Positions 22,284-33,327 of a stretch of 64,000 nt of DNA are shown here, one piece after another. Made by a program: the position numbers and the translations under genes. The notes under the pieces were generated by a model. That model did no database searches and had not been told where the DNA came from. It was given only the letters and a program-made list of their open reading frames with translations. Within the stretch, counting starts at the first letter, position 1. Each line of letters starts with the position of its first letter. The DNA lies in contig CM061106.1 in assembly GCA_030770545.1 (NCBI GenBank), positions 10,486,501 through 10,550,500 on the forward strand. The letters are read 5' to 3'. Source of the stretch: Macropodus opercularis (Eukaryota > Chordata > Actinopteri > Anabantiformes > Osphronemidae).

Positions 22284-22975
22284 TGTAGGACAGTGGTTTA
22301 TAAAGTGACCGCTAGGTGTCGCTGTTTTGTGGGTCTGGAGGTGCATTGTCCCTTACAGGACACCTTACTCCCAGACCCGTTGCATTCTGGGTGCCGCAAT
22401 GTTTTTTTTATGTGTTTCGTTGCTTCTGTTGGAAGGTGAGCACCCGCTAAAGCACCCGACATTATCGGGCAACATCTTAAGTTCTGCCCTCCGTTGGGGG
22501 CACATATTTAGTTCCTCCATAATATAAGAGGTTAAGCTATGTTGTGGCATAAGTATGAAGTAAGGGAATTGGTCTATTTATGGTTTGCTGTAAGCTAATT
22601 AGATGTATAATTTAACTGGTTTCCACATGGAGTCACAGTAATTTTGCCTCAGTTGTTAAGAAACGTTTTGTTTAGTTTTCTTTCTGCATAAGTGTCCCAT
22701 GATAGTTTCTATTTACTGATGGATATGATTTTCTTTTGTCTATATATGTTTTTTTTTGATGTGTTTCGTTGCTTCTGTTGGAAGACGACACGTGACATCA
22801 ATAAAGTGAAGCCAATAAGTCCCGGCCGCATCAGAACTCTCAGCGTCTGGTGTCTTCGTAACACACCCATTCCCCACCACAATAAGATCACACCTTCACA
22901 CAACGCAGACAACCAGGGGAACGTGGACGAATGGTGACTCCAGCAAAGACGCGTTGCAGGACGAGAGGGGTTACA
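22284..22975 (+). repeat. 3' LTR of the gypsy element
   Basis: About 692 bp, nearly identical to the 5' LTR, preceded by a purine-rich stretch (aacaagaggtgaa) that could be the polypurine tract. It is followed by CAAG, the target-site duplication. Confidence 0.95.
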
Positions 22976-24282
22976 CAAGATTGAAATGGATGAACATGAT
23001 AAATAACTTAACTGTTTACAAGTTTTTACCGTTCTTCGGACGATACGTGGCCATCACATTGTGAGGAGAGAATAGCGGAAGTCACAAAAAAACAACCGAA
23101 GAAGAAAGCTTTTTCAAAATAAAAGCGGAACAGATAAAGTGACACTGTTAAACATATAATGCCTTAAAATATTAATATAAATGCCATATTACAAACTGTG
23201 CAGAATACCAATGCTATTTACAAAGACATTTACAGGACCTTCCAGGTAATCAGTGAAATAAGGCTGCAGCAGACCTACTGTACAGTGGGTGGCTCTGCAT
23301 CGGCTAAAGGGGCCTGACCACCTGGTTTCACTACCAGGAAGAGACACAATACGCTTAGCGTCAACAAAGCACCAGAGAAATATCAAGCCACCTTCAAATC
23401 CTTCTTCTAACCTCCCCCACCAGCGATATGACGCCTTTCACTACGCTGCACTGACCTGAGACTGACGACGACAGATTTGAAGCTGGAAACGCTCAAACTC
23501 TGCTGTGTTGCTATCGTGTCCATTATAATTTCATCAGGATAAATAAAGGAAGCTGAAAACACAGGTTGTTGACGTGTGGTGTATTGTCGAGCGTAGAAAC
23601 TGAATTAACTTCCACCATATTAGAGTGAACCTTGTGATGGACTGGTGACCTTTCCAGGGTGAAGCCTGCCTCTCCCCAGACGACAGCTGGGACGGGTCCA
23701 GCCCCAACAGCCTCACAAGGATAAAGTGGGTCAGAAGATGAGGGAGTGACTATGTTTGAGTGATGCTTTACTTAGTTCAACTTGGAGAAATACCCTCATA
23801 GTAACAACGTTAATAACACCACGGGTCATTAATTAACTACTCACCTCAATATAGTCACGTACAGATGTTATTAAAAATAAACCCACGTCTGCAATTAAAA
23901 CTCATCACTTAAAAAATGATGATGTTTTCAAATCTAACCTTAAATTCATATTCAAAGTGAGTCAGTGACACATTTGATCACGTTCTGGTTGTTTCATTGA
24001 AGGAGTCAGGGAACGAACAGCGTTCTCACATAGCACAGGACAACATGAAAGCTTAAAGCAAAACTTTAAAAGAAGAAACAATCTGTGAGTTTTTATCCTC
24101 TCAAAGAAGACGACAAACTGCTCTCTAGACTAAGGACAAATATTCACCTTCTACCACTTCTTCCCTGCAGGTCACGGGCATTTTTAAATATAACTTTATT
24201 TAGTGACTGTCTGCTTCTTCGATGTTCGCCTCTTCTTGGAAAACATAATAAGTTGAATGTGTCCCTGTTAAACTCCACCATC
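22976..24282. other. Unassigned sequence with a SINE-like 3' fragment
   Basis: No gene. The stretch near 23630-23745 (gtgatggactggtgacc, cagctgggacgggtccag) resembles the 3' body of the SINE-like repeat at 28339-28641. Confidence 0.45.
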
Positions 24283-24893
24283 CCCTGCAGAGCTGTTAGA
24301 AATGAGCTGTGCTGCTTTTCTGTGTTGGTGGATTCAGCTTTACCTCAGAGAAGCTCAGATAACTGCTGCTAATGTTTAACACCCCATCAAATGTGAGCTT
24401 AGATTCAACAGCACAGCATCAGGGTGTGATCAAGGTGAGGTCGTAGCAGGAACATGTGGCACAGCGGCCTATGAAACGAGTCTGATCTCTGCTGGTCCAA
24501 ACATGACTTTATTACTGACTCAGTGATGGACGTTATTATTGTGGACTGTGCTCATTGTCTGTGGGTTGTTGTTGAGTGATGCTGCCTCTAATGAAACATT
24601 AGAAGGTGAGTGTGTCCCTGTTAAACTCCCTCCTCACCACCACCCCCTTCTCCTGCAGGACAACTTTACTCTGCATCCACTGGGTTTGTATTGAATGATG
24701 CTCAGTGAAATCAAACTGATTCTACAGTTTAAATATTTAAACGTAGCCGCGTCAGAAAAACAAGGAAATAGAAGCAAAGGCTGTTGATTCTAAATGAAGA
24801 GGTTTCAATTCTCTCTGGCGAGTAAAGAGTAGTTCCTACATTATCCAGCGAGTGGCGCTGTAGCTCTATGGCTGATGGCAGCGCTCGCCAGAA
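24283..24893. repeat. Large inverted repeat, right arm
   Basis: Reverse-complement partner of 11443-12058. On this strand a hydrophobic frame (LLLWTVLIVCGLLLSDA) ends at a GTGAGT donor near 24607, followed by a ~53-bp intron-like stretch to an acceptor near 24659. The frame resembles a secretory leader but has a stop just upstream and no in-frame ATG. A partial repeat of the intron-like sequence occurs just outside, near 24255-24290. Confidence 0.8.
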
Positions 24894-25270
24894 AAAAAGA
24901 CGCACACGTGACGTCAGCTCTGCATGTAGAGATGGGAGAAGAGCCAATTAGCCTCAGACATCAGCATCTCCTGATGAATTATTGGACAGGTATAAAAGAA
25001 CAAACAGAGACTAGAAACCCAGTAGTTTCAGCACTGGCTCCCAGCAGAGAGTGAGAGGAGCAGGAGTAAATGTTGTATATAGCAGCACTGCTGTTGCTGG
25101 AGAAATGGATTCACACCAGAGAACAATCTCTCCCACGGTGTCTCTGACAGTGACGCCTCCATGGTTATTGCTGCAGGTGTCAGTTGATTTGTACCTTCTA
25201 GACAACAATCACCATCTGAAAGAGTCAGAGTATTCACCAGGGTGGAGGAAAGGCTTCGATCAGTGCACAA
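24894..25270. other. Unassigned sequence with a TATA-like box
   Basis: TATAAAAG lies near 24992 with transcript-like sequence after it, but no coding frame is supported. Confidence 0.35.
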
Positions 25271-25283
25271 GGGTTATATTGAG

Positions 25284-25442
25284 GTTTACACAGATGGATC
25301 CAAGGATCCAAACACAGGAACAACAGGTTATGGATTCACCGTTCCAGCCTTTTAAGTTTCTGTAAACCAAAGAACATCAGACCATCTCGCCGTGTTCACA
25401 GTAGAATTGTTGGCCATTACAACAATTCTGCTAAAAATAAAG
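25284..25442 (+). pseudogene. LINE RNase H domain fragment
   Basis: The frame starting at 25284 encodes VYTDGSKDP, the conserved start of the RNase H fold found in several non-LTR retrotransposons. Further along come RTSDHLAVFTVELLAI. One in-frame stop lies between these motifs. Only about 50 codons are recognisable and no reverse transcriptase is nearby, so this is a remnant. Confidence 0.72.
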
Positions 25443-25552
25443 CTCTGCCCTGGACCCAAACTATATGTTGCTCACATTAAGGCAAAAGTTATTCTGTACA
25501 AACAAAATGAGACAAATGACACCAACTGCCACATGTCACACATGTGAGCACA

Positions 25553-25682
25553 CGTCAGTGGAGCATCACACTAACTCACTAAGAGCAGATCTAAGGTCAG
25601 CGGAGCATCACACTGACTCACTAAGAGCAGATCTAAGGTCAGTGGAGCATCACACTGACTCACTCAGTGCAGATCTAAGGTA
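25553..25682 (+). repeat. 42-bp tandem repeat, three copies
   Basis: Three near-identical units built on ggagcatcacactgactcac followed by agagcagatctaaggtcagt lie head to tail. A degenerate start is visible at 25543. Confidence 0.9.
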
Positions 25683-26355
25683 AGTGGGACATTTCTGATC
25701 ATGGTTCAGTCTCATCTAGGTTCTCTCTGATACTTCCCCATTTCCCATGACCTTCTGTCCACTCAGCCTTTCTGCTACTTTCATTAGAGAATTTGTGTTT
25801 AATTATAATACAATCAGTATCAAATCACATTTTAAGGATTAACATCAGTCTGACACAGTTTAACCAACGTTTCTAAATCGTGTCTTGTTCCAGTTTCCAT
25901 CTTGAGCAGCAGGGACTTCAGTCGAGTTCAGAGCAGAAGTGCAGCAGCTTCCTTCCAGCTCATCTGAACGTCTTGGACTGAAGCCCACACACCTGCACAC
26001 GTTTAGCATCAAGTCTGCTGACTCGGCAGATTTCAGTGTCAATAAACTGCTGAGTCATCGATTTAGTGACAACTTCCTGTTGGTCCATTAAAGAGAGAAT
26101 AACTGTGTGGTGACCAACATCTTCTCTGCTTGGAAACAACTGACACAACAACAACAACAGTCGTCTTCATGATCACAACAAGCTTCTGGCTGATCTGATG
26201 CTGACTGTTCTCTCTGTCTCTGTCTTTCTGCCACAGCTTCACTGAGAAGGTTTGAGCTTTACAGGAAACACTGGAATCTCTGCTGTGACACTAACTGAGT
26301 TAACAAGACTGATGAAAGCAGCACAGACTGACTCCCACCTCTACTGACCTCAGAG
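25683..26355. other. Unassigned sequence downstream of the NLR gene
   Basis: Lies 3' of the NLR stop codon on the minus strand and may include its 3' untranslated region. No conserved coding feature was seen. Confidence 0.4.
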
Positions 26356-26515
26356 TCACCAGTCGACAGACTGGACCAGGTTACGAAGAGGCTTCACTGA
26401 TGAATCCTGCAGCTTGTTTCCACTCACGTCCAGTTGTGTCAGATGTGACGGGTTGGACTTCAGAGCTGAGGCCAGAGAATCACAGCTGCTCTCTGACAAC
26501 CTGCAGTAACTCAAT
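26356..26515 (-). CDS. NLR gene: terminal LRR exon with stop
   Basis: The exon starts after a CAG acceptor at 26516-26518 in the same phase as the other LRR exons. It encodes one LRR (SHLTQLDVSGNKLQDSSVK), then diverges to PLRNLVQSVDW and a TGA at 26356-26358. Ending on an LRR means no B30.2 (SPRY) domain is encoded after this point in this copy. Confidence 0.75.
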
Positions 26516-26796
26516 CTGGATAAAGAACCAAAGATGAAACAGCAGAAAACAAAGAATCAGCTTGAAACCATTCAGTGTCTCATCGTGTGTTTGGAGCTGA
26601 AGACGCTTCAGGAAGTAGAAGTTTAGAAACTAGAAATTGAACAGCGAAAGGATTAAACCGCAGCAGAAGAAAACAGACGTTACCATGGAGACCCTCTGTG
26701 AGGATCAGTAGAACATCAGCCTCATGTCTGCAGTTTAGCGTCAGCACAACGTTCACATCACATTAATCTACACAGAAGTAAAACATGGAGTCTGAC

Positions 26797-26970
26797 CTCA
26801 GAGTCTCCAGTCGACAGTGAGGACTCTCCAGAAAACCACACAGATGCTTCACTGATGAATCCTGCAGATTGTTTCCAATCAGATCCAGTTCTGTCAGATG
26901 TGACGGGTTGGACTTCAGAGCTGAGGCCAGAGAATCACAGCTGATCTCTGACAACCTGCAGCGAATCAAT
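26797..26970 (-). CDS. NLR gene: LRR exon
   Basis: A 174-nt exon (58 codons) between TTCAG acceptor and GAG|GTCAGA donor. It encodes one LRR pair with the core LTELDLIGNNLQDSSVKHL. Same phase as its neighbours. Confidence 0.88.
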
Positions 26971-27795
26971 CTGAATAAAGAACCAAAGACGAAACAGTAG
27001 AAAACAAAGAGTCAGCTTGAAACCATTCAGTGTCTAATCGTGTGTTTGTAGCTGAAGACGCTTCAGGAAGTAGAAGTTTAGAAACTAGAAGCTCCAAACA
27101 GCAGAACCAACAGGATGCAGGTTAAAACAGTCCAATCAAACAGTAACAAAAACTTATTAATATTAATGACAACAAGCTGCTGCTTCAGATCAGACGTCAT
27201 GACTTCACCTCTTCAACTCTGCAGCTCCACCACTGGCTCCATCTGGACTCACTCATGTTGTGATGACACATTGATCTGAGCTTCTACTAAAGATCCTCAA
27301 GTTCTCAAACAGAACCAATGAGTCTGACTCAGGTTCTGGACACGTGACCCATTTATTGAAACAAACAGAAAATGTCCTGTTTGAGGGAACGACATTGTCA
27401 CAGAAACATTTCATACTGAGAAAACATTTAATGGAGTCAAACTGATGGAATGAGTCAAACAAGCAGATCCAGAACTTCTGATTACGGCATCTTGGGTTAC
27501 AATATTGAGTCAGAACCAACATTATGGAGCCTTAGAAAAGTGTTGGAGCATCAGCTACTGATCACAGATTAGATATTTTCTGATTGATTCAACTTTTTCG
27601 TTCATTTTTTAGGTGATAAAAAAGAAACAACGACTGAATAAAACTAAAGACAAATGAAACGACAGAAGAAAACAGACGTTGCCATGGAGACCCTCAGTGT
27701 GGATCAGTAGAACATCAGCCTCATGTCTGCAGTTTAGCGTCAGCACAACGTTCACATCACATTAATCTACACAGAAGTAAAACATGGAGTCTGAC
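26971..27795 (-). repeat. Intron part of a duplicated LRR cassette
   Basis: The intron holds sequence (for example ggttctggacacgtgaccca and agaacttctgattacggcat) that recurs near 33690-33900, with a shorter copy near 34680-34720. No gene lies inside. Confidence 0.8.
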
Positions 27796-27969
27796 CTCAG
27801 AGTCTCCAGTCGACAGTGAGGACTCTCCAGAAAACCACACAGATGCTTCACTGATGAATCCTGCAGGTTGTTGTAGCTCAGGTCCAGTTGTATCAGATGT
27901 GACGGGTTGGACTTCAGAGCTGAGGCCAGAGAATCACAGCTGATCCCTGACAACCAGCAGCCAATCAAT
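27796..27969 (-). CDS. NLR gene: LRR exon
   Basis: A 174-nt exon in the shared phase encoding LIQLDLSYNNLQDSSVKHL. Near-identical to its neighbours, implying recent duplication. Confidence 0.88.
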
Positions 27970-28338
27970 CTGAATAAAGAACCAAAGATGAAACAGTAGA
28001 AAACAAAGAGTCAGCTTGAAACCATTCAGTGTCTCATCGTGTGTTTGGAGCTGAAGACGCTTCAGGAAGTAGAAGTTTAGAAACTAGAAGCTCCAAACAG
28101 CAGAACCAACATGATGCAGGTTAAAACAGTCCAATCAAATAGGAAGAAAGACTCATTAATATTAATGATAATATCAACAAGCTACTGCTTCAGCTCAGGC
28201 GTCGTGACTTCACCTCTTCAACTCTGCAGCTCCACCACTGGCTCCACACAAATAGAAAATGTTCTGTTTGATGGAACGACACCGTCACAGAAACATTTGA
28301 TACTGAGGAAACATTTAATGGAGTCTGTTACACTCAGT

Positions 28339-28641
28339 GGGTGGTGTGGTGGTTAGCACTGTCGCCTCACAGCAGGGTTCGATTCCCGGAGGCGACCATG
28401 GGCGGAGTGTGGAGTTTGCATGTTCTCCCCGTGTTTCCTCCCACAGTCCAAAGACTGTCAAAGGGTCAATTGGAAAAAACTGCGTAAATTGCCCGTGAGT
28501 GTGTGCGTGACTGTGACTTGTCTGTCTATATGTGTGGCCCTGTGATGGACTGGCGATCTGACCTCTCGCCCATAGCCAGCTGGGATAGGCTCCAGCACGC
28601 CCGCGACCCCTTCGGTGAAAAGGCAGAAGAAGATGAATGAA
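28339..28641 (+). mobile_element. tRNA-derived SINE-like element
   Basis: An A-box-like start (gtggtgtggtggttagcac), a B-box (ggttcgattcc, 28376-28386), a body with gtggagtttgcatgttctcc and ctgtgatggactggcgatc, and a short gaatgaat tail. These are features of an abundant fish tRNA-derived repeat with an internal RNA polymerase III promoter. Confidence 0.75.
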
Positions 28642-29123
28642 TGTTACACTCAGCCCTCCATCTGTGGAGAGCTGTGGTCCTGTCTGGTTTTCTGTCGTGT
28701 GTCCTGAGTTAATGAGTTATTGTATACACCTGTGTCTCGTTTTTGGTTCACCTTGGATTTAAGTTCCTGTCTTGTCTTAGTCTATTGTCAGTCCGTTGCC
28801 CATTTGTGGACGTGATATTCTGTGTGGTGGAGGTTCTGTTATGTAAGTCTTTTTGTTTTAGTCAAGTTAAGTGAAGTCCTGTCATGTCATGTCATGTCGT
28901 GCCGTGTCAAGTCAAGTCAAGTCAAGTCAAGTCAAGTCAAGTCAAGTCAAGTCAAGTCAAGTCAAGTCAAGTCAAGTTATGGAAAGTCCTGGAAGTCAAG
29001 TCATGTGTGTTTTTGTTTTAATAAAGTTTAAATTTAAGTTTAAGTTTAAATCACACCTGAGTCCGCGCTTGGATCCACCACCTTTTGCCTTTTTTTTCGA
29101 ACACCGCCACCCAGTTTGTAACA
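28642..29123 (+). repeat. LTR of a sushi-like retrotransposon fragment
   Basis: Begins TGTTACACTC and ends TTGTAACA, with AATAAAG at 29020. Shortly after it the phrase encoding DPADS, at the position of a sushi-type Gag start, appears at about 29142 with the initiator changed to ACG. The LTR contains an expanded GTCAA repeat. No second LTR with a matching target-site duplication was found. Confidence 0.6.
28907..28977 (+). repeat. (GTCAA)n pentanucleotide microsatellite
   Basis: About fourteen perfect tandem copies of a five-base unit, flanked by degenerate copies (tcatg) on the left. Confidence 0.97.
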
Positions 29124-29532
29124 GTACAGACCGACCACACACGGATCCAGCAGACTCAGTTTTCTTTTTTTGCTCCGAGTTTTGTTTGGTGTTTGTTTTT
29201 TTTATTGTGTGTGTGCCAGGGGGTGATCACCCCCGGGGCCACTCGCACGGAGTCTGGTCCTGCCCCGCAACGTCGGGATCGACACCACGACCAGCAGCTC
29301 CGGCTTCCAGCACCCCGGCGTCTTAAGGTGGAGACGTCGGCCGGTAAAAGTCGGCGGCTCACCACTGCTGCACCGGCCCCTTCGCCCTGTTTTTCTCCAG
29401 GAGGAGAGAACAGACTTGGGGAAACAGCGGCTCCTTCCCGCTGCACCTGCCTGGAGCCCAGTTCCTGCCCTGCGGCGCTCGGAATCGCACCGCGGCCAGC
29501 AGCTCCAGCTCCAGCACCCCAACGCCGCCCTC
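29124..29532 (+). pseudogene. Rearranged retrotransposon internal sequence
   Basis: GC-rich sequence after the LTR with proline/alanine-rich open frames and no recognisable capsid, protease or RT motif. Probably the leftover of a deleted gypsy-type element. Confidence 0.4.
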
Positions 29533-29745
29533 ACTCCTGTCTGCTACCGGCTCTCCTGGACGGAGAGGCCGCCTACGCTCCTGCCCGCTAACGGCTCTCC
29601 TGGACGGAGACGCCGCCTACGCTCCTGCCCGCTACCGGCTCTCCTGGACGGAGACGCCGCCTAGGCTCCTGTCTGCTACCGGCTCTCCTGGACAGAGACG
29701 CCGCCTACGTTCCAGTTTGTTACCGGCTCTCCTGGACGGAGATGC
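29533..29745 (+). repeat. 44-bp minisatellite
   Basis: About five head-to-tail units containing ctaccggctctcctggacgg and agacgccgcctacgctcctg, with few differences between units. Confidence 0.92.
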
Positions 29746-29749
29746 CACA

Positions 29750-29995
29750 CCCCCTCATCTGTCTCTGGTGGTCCAGAGGAGTTATCACCTCCTCGTCTGA
29801 ATCCGGTGGTCCGGAGAGGTCCACCGTTCCTCATCTGTCTCTGGTGGTCCAGAGGAGTCATCACCTCCTCGTCTGACTCCGGTGGTCCGGAGAGGTCCAC
29901 CTTTCCTCATCTGTCTCTGGTGGTCCAGAGGAGTCATCACCTCCTCATCTGACTCCGGTGGTCCGGAGAGGTCCACCGTTCCTCGGGCGAATCCA
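29750..29995 (+). repeat. ~75-bp minisatellite
   Basis: Three or so units containing ctctggtggtccagaggagt and ccggtggtccggagaggtcc. Adjacent to, but different from, the 44-bp array. Confidence 0.92.
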
Positions 29996-30239
29996 GTGAG
30001 GATCGTCGCTTCCTCGTCTGTCCCTGGTGGTCCAGAGGGGGGCATCACCGCCAGGGCCAGTCATACGGAGTCTGGTCACCGCCCCACAACGTCTGAGATC
30101 GACATCGTGGCCCACAGCGCCAGCTCCACCACGCCAGTGAAGGTCGGCGGTTCACCACCGTCGCACCTGCCCCTTCGTCCAGCGTCTCCAGGAGGAGACG
30201 ACAGGCTAGGGAGAAACAACGGCTTGTCCCTGTTGCACC

Positions 30240-30480
30240 TACCCAGAGGCCCCAGGGAGGGGTCTCTGCATCTGTTCCCTGTCCAGCGGCCCCAAGGAGG
30301 GGTCCGCTTCTGTCTCCCGTTTTGGCGGCCCCAGGGAAGGGTCCGCTTCTGGTGTCCTGTGTGTGGCGGCCCCAAGGAGGGGTCCGCGTCTGTTCCTGAG
30401 TCTGGCGGCCCCAGGGAGGGGTCCGCATCGATCTGTTTCCTGAGCTCGGCGGCCCCACGGAGGGGTCCGCTTCTGACTTT
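30240..30480 (+). repeat. GGCCCC..GGAGGGGTCCGC minisatellite
   Basis: Five to six units of about 45-60 bp sharing ggcggccccaaggaggggtc, with more divergence between units than in the two arrays before it. Confidence 0.85.
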
Positions 30481-30599
30481 TGGTTGACAAAACCTTTTAT
30501 GCCTGGAAGATTAAACAGGCTTAGACTGACTTGATAGATGGACTCTGAGGACACACTGTCACGTGCAAAAACTTTTTTTACATCTTTTCGGGAGGGAAG

Positions 30600-31119
30600 A
30601 ATACGCTCCTTTTCGGCACAAACATAGGGAACCAGGACTTGACAATGGCGTAAAGATAAGGCCCAACGCCATCTTGGACTACAATAGGTGCAAAGGGGGA
30701 GTGGATAACCTGGACCCTTGCGCTTTTCTATCATCTCCTGGATGTCTCTGCATACAGTGCCTTCATCTTGTGGAAATTAGTCCATCCTGAGTGGGATCCT
30801 CAAAATCCTACCAAAGGAGGGCGTTCCTTGAAGAGCTGGACCACACACTGGTGACCCCAGCTATCGCAAGGCATCCTTGTCCCCCACGTTCATCAGCTGC
30901 TGCTGCCATTGTTGCCACAATACAGCAGTGCAAATCAGGGCCCATGTTGCTAAGTTACAGCACTATGAATCAGGGCATGATCCACAGCCCTCGAGCAAAC
31001 TGAGAAGAAGGTGTGAACTGTGCAGCCATAGCAAGAAGACAACAACCACATGCTCCAGCTGTGGAAAGGTTGTCTGCAAAGACCACTCCACTGTTGTTTG
31101 CACATTCTGCTGCCGTTAA
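30600..31119 (+). pseudogene. Degraded piggyBac transposase 3' fragment
   Basis: One frame encodes ILDYNRCKGGVDNLD at about 30670-30714, the piggyBac segment that carries the third catalytic aspartate (GGVDNLD). Another frame, to 31119, encodes the C-terminal cysteine-rich zinc-binding tail (RRRCELCSH, then TCSSCGKVVCKDH and CTFCC). The region between is frameshifted. It is related to, but clearly diverged from, the piggyBac copy at 55635-58046. The N-terminal two thirds are missing. Confidence 0.8.
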
Positions 31120-31639
31120 ATATTTAAAAATTAATATATACCTCATGCTCAATACAAAAACTGATTCTAGTTAACACATTTATGCAGTAAAAGTAGCAAA
31201 ACACATAAAAAAACAAGAATTACAGTTCATTTTGATGGGGCCATTTTTGGCCACGAACATAACGAAAGGAAGTTTTCTGTATTTTGCTTTCCCTGCAAAA
31301 AATAACAATGCATACAAATTTATGGTTGTGTTAATTTGTTGCAAATGTGGTATGACTGCCCTGCATGACACAAAAATCACCTTGGCACCGAGAATATAGT
31401 AGATTTTAATTTTTGTATTTTTTTCATAGTGTCTATTTTGCTAAGATACTGGCATTTAAATTGTTAAATAATAAAAAAATTTATTAATATTTTGCACTCA
31501 ATACAAGAACTGATTCTAGTCAACATATTTCTGCAGTGAAAGTATTAAAAAACTATAAAAATCTAAGGAATTGTTGCTGAAATTCATTGTGGCCATTTTT
31601 GGAAACAAACATAATGAAAGGGTAGTAAAAACTTCCGTC
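31120..31639. other. AT-rich sequence in NLR intron
   Basis: Contains two diverged copies of a short segment (actgattctagt...cacat at 31161 and ctgattctagtcaacat at 31510). No gene seen. Confidence 0.4.
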
Positions 31640-32460
31640 ACAATCCACACTTCAGGTCTGCCGGAGCTCTTACTTTGAAAGGCTCCGGCGGAGACTCTCA
31701 CCATACCCCCGTCATCACCGAGCACCTGTCTGATTATCCGCACCTGGTTCATTTCTTGCCTTCTTAAACCCTCTGCTCAGTTTTCTCAGGGTCAGATCGT
31801 CATATCTAGACGCCAGACCTCGGATTCTCCTGGTTCCCTCGTCACGCAGAACTGTGAGTGTTCTGCCTCTTGTCCGTCTCATGACTCTCACAGCCTCCTG
31901 GTTTCACCTGTTTGGTGAGTGTGCTTATCTGAACATTCTCGTCTCTGTGCTTCGGTGGTCACGCCACCCCTGTCTGAGCGGAGAGCGACGTAAGAGACGC
32001 TTCCCACGGGGAGCCGACGACGAGCGCTCGCGGAGCGCCATTTGAACATTGCCTGTTTCTCGTGATCTACCAGCCGGTTCGGCTCGCCTTTTGTTTACTT
32101 CTGTTTGGGATTTTGATCACGATTGTTTGGATCCTGTTGTCTGCCTCGCTCTGCTCTAAGTCACTCCACAGCCACAGGAAGAGATCGAATCGTCAACTCC
32201 TGCGCTCCGGATCAGACCCGGAACCTCTCCACCCTATTCCCGGCTGCCCGGTAAATGTTCCCGCTTTGAGACTCCGGACTCAGCCACGTCTCACAGCTGC
32301 CCCTCCCAGACCACAGTTCTCTCAGCCATAACCCCTAGATTTTTGGACACACATTTCCCTGCATACGCATTGTACAATAAATTTGTTTCAAATTAGACTC
32401 CATTGTATTGATTCAGCCGGTTCCATCCCTCTCAATTACTTCCTAGTTTCACACACATGA
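31640..32460 (+). repeat. Solo-LTR-like repeat, copy A
   Basis: This block aligns over most of its length with 42398-42960: ctctgctcag, tagacgccag, gtgagtgttctg, accagccggttcggctc, then AATAAA and a CATGACA end. The order and the late AATAAA suggest an LTR. No internal retrotransposon genes flank it. Confidence 0.6.
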
Positions 32461-32698
32461 CAAAACTAACAAAACCAGAGGGTTAAACGTTGTTTTGTTT
32501 ATATTTTTAGTGACAAAATAAAGAAATGACGATTTAATAAAACTAAAAACAAATGAAACTACAAAAGAACAAACCAGACGTTGCCAGGATGATCCTTCAT
32601 TGTGGATCAGTAGAACATCAGCCTCATGTCTGCAGTTTAGCGTCAGCACAACGTTCACATCACATTAATCTACACAGAACTAAAACATGGAGACTGAC

Positions 32699-32872
32699 CT
32701 CAGAGTCTCCAGTCGACAGTGAGGACTCTCCAGAAAACCACACAGATGCTTCACTGATGAATCCCGCAGGTTGTTTCTACTCAGATCCAGTTGTGTCAGA
32801 TGTGACGGGTTGGACTTCAGAGCTGAGGCCAGAGAATCACAGCTGATCTCTGACAACATGCAGCTCATCAAT
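32699..32872 (-). CDS. NLR gene: LRR exon
   Basis: A 174-nt exon in the shared phase, encoding LTQLDLSRNNLRDSSVKHL. Acceptor TTCAG and donor GAG|GTCAGT fit. Confidence 0.88.
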
Positions 32873-33153
32873 CTGAATAAAGAACCAAAGATGAAATAGT
32901 AGTAAACAAAGAGTCAGCTAGAAACCATTCAGTGTCTCATCGTGTGGTTGGAGCTGAAGACGCTTCAGGGAGTAGAAGTTTAGAAATTAAAACATGAACA
33001 GCGAAAGGACTAAACCACAGAAGAAGAAACCAGACGTTGCCATGGAGACCCTCAGTGTAGATCAGTAGAACATCAGCCTCATGTCTGCAGTTTAGCGTCA
33101 GCACAACGTTCACATCACATTAATCTACACAGAACTAAAACATAGAGTCTGAC

Positions 33154-33327
33154 CTCAGAGTCTCCAGCCGAGAGTGAGGACTCTCCAGAAAACCACACAG
33201 ACGCTTCACTGATGAATCCTGCAGCTTGTTTTTACTCAGGTCCAGTTGTGTCAGATGTGACGGGTTGGACTTCAGAGCTGATACCAGAGAATAACAGCTG
33301 ATCTCTGACAACCAGCAGTTTATCAAT
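33154..33327 (-). CDS. NLR gene: LRR exon
   Basis: A 174-nt exon encoding LTQLDLSKNKLQDSSVKRL, in the shared phase. It carries a few unique substitutions, such as CYSLVSAL in place of CDSLASAL. Confidence 0.88.

Larger units (their letters stand above)
15170..22975 (+). mobile_element. Full-length, recently inserted Ty3/gypsy retrotransposon
   Basis: A 7.8-kb LTR retrotransposon with two nearly identical LTRs (15170-15860 and 22284-22975), intact gag and pol frames, a tRNA-like primer binding site just inside the 5' LTR and a CAAG target-site duplication on both sides. Pol order is protease, reverse transcriptase, RNase H, integrase, which is the Ty3/gypsy (Metaviridae) order. There is no envelope frame. 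Comparing the LTRs by eye, I find one substitution (C at 15820 versus T at 22935) and a one-base difference in a T run, so insertion was recent. The element sits between the two arms of the large inverted repeat. Confidence 0.95.

Noticed and set aside
24560..24700. Active secreted-peptide gene in the inverted repeat arm
   Set aside because: The leader-like frame lacks an in-frame ATG and ends within a few codons after the intron-like gap in this copy.
25553..25682. CRISPR-like array
   Set aside because: Units are contiguous tandem repeats without spacers, and the window is vertebrate.
28822..29031. Frame through the GTCAA repeat
   Set aside because: A stop-free pentanucleotide repeat inside an LTR, not a gene.
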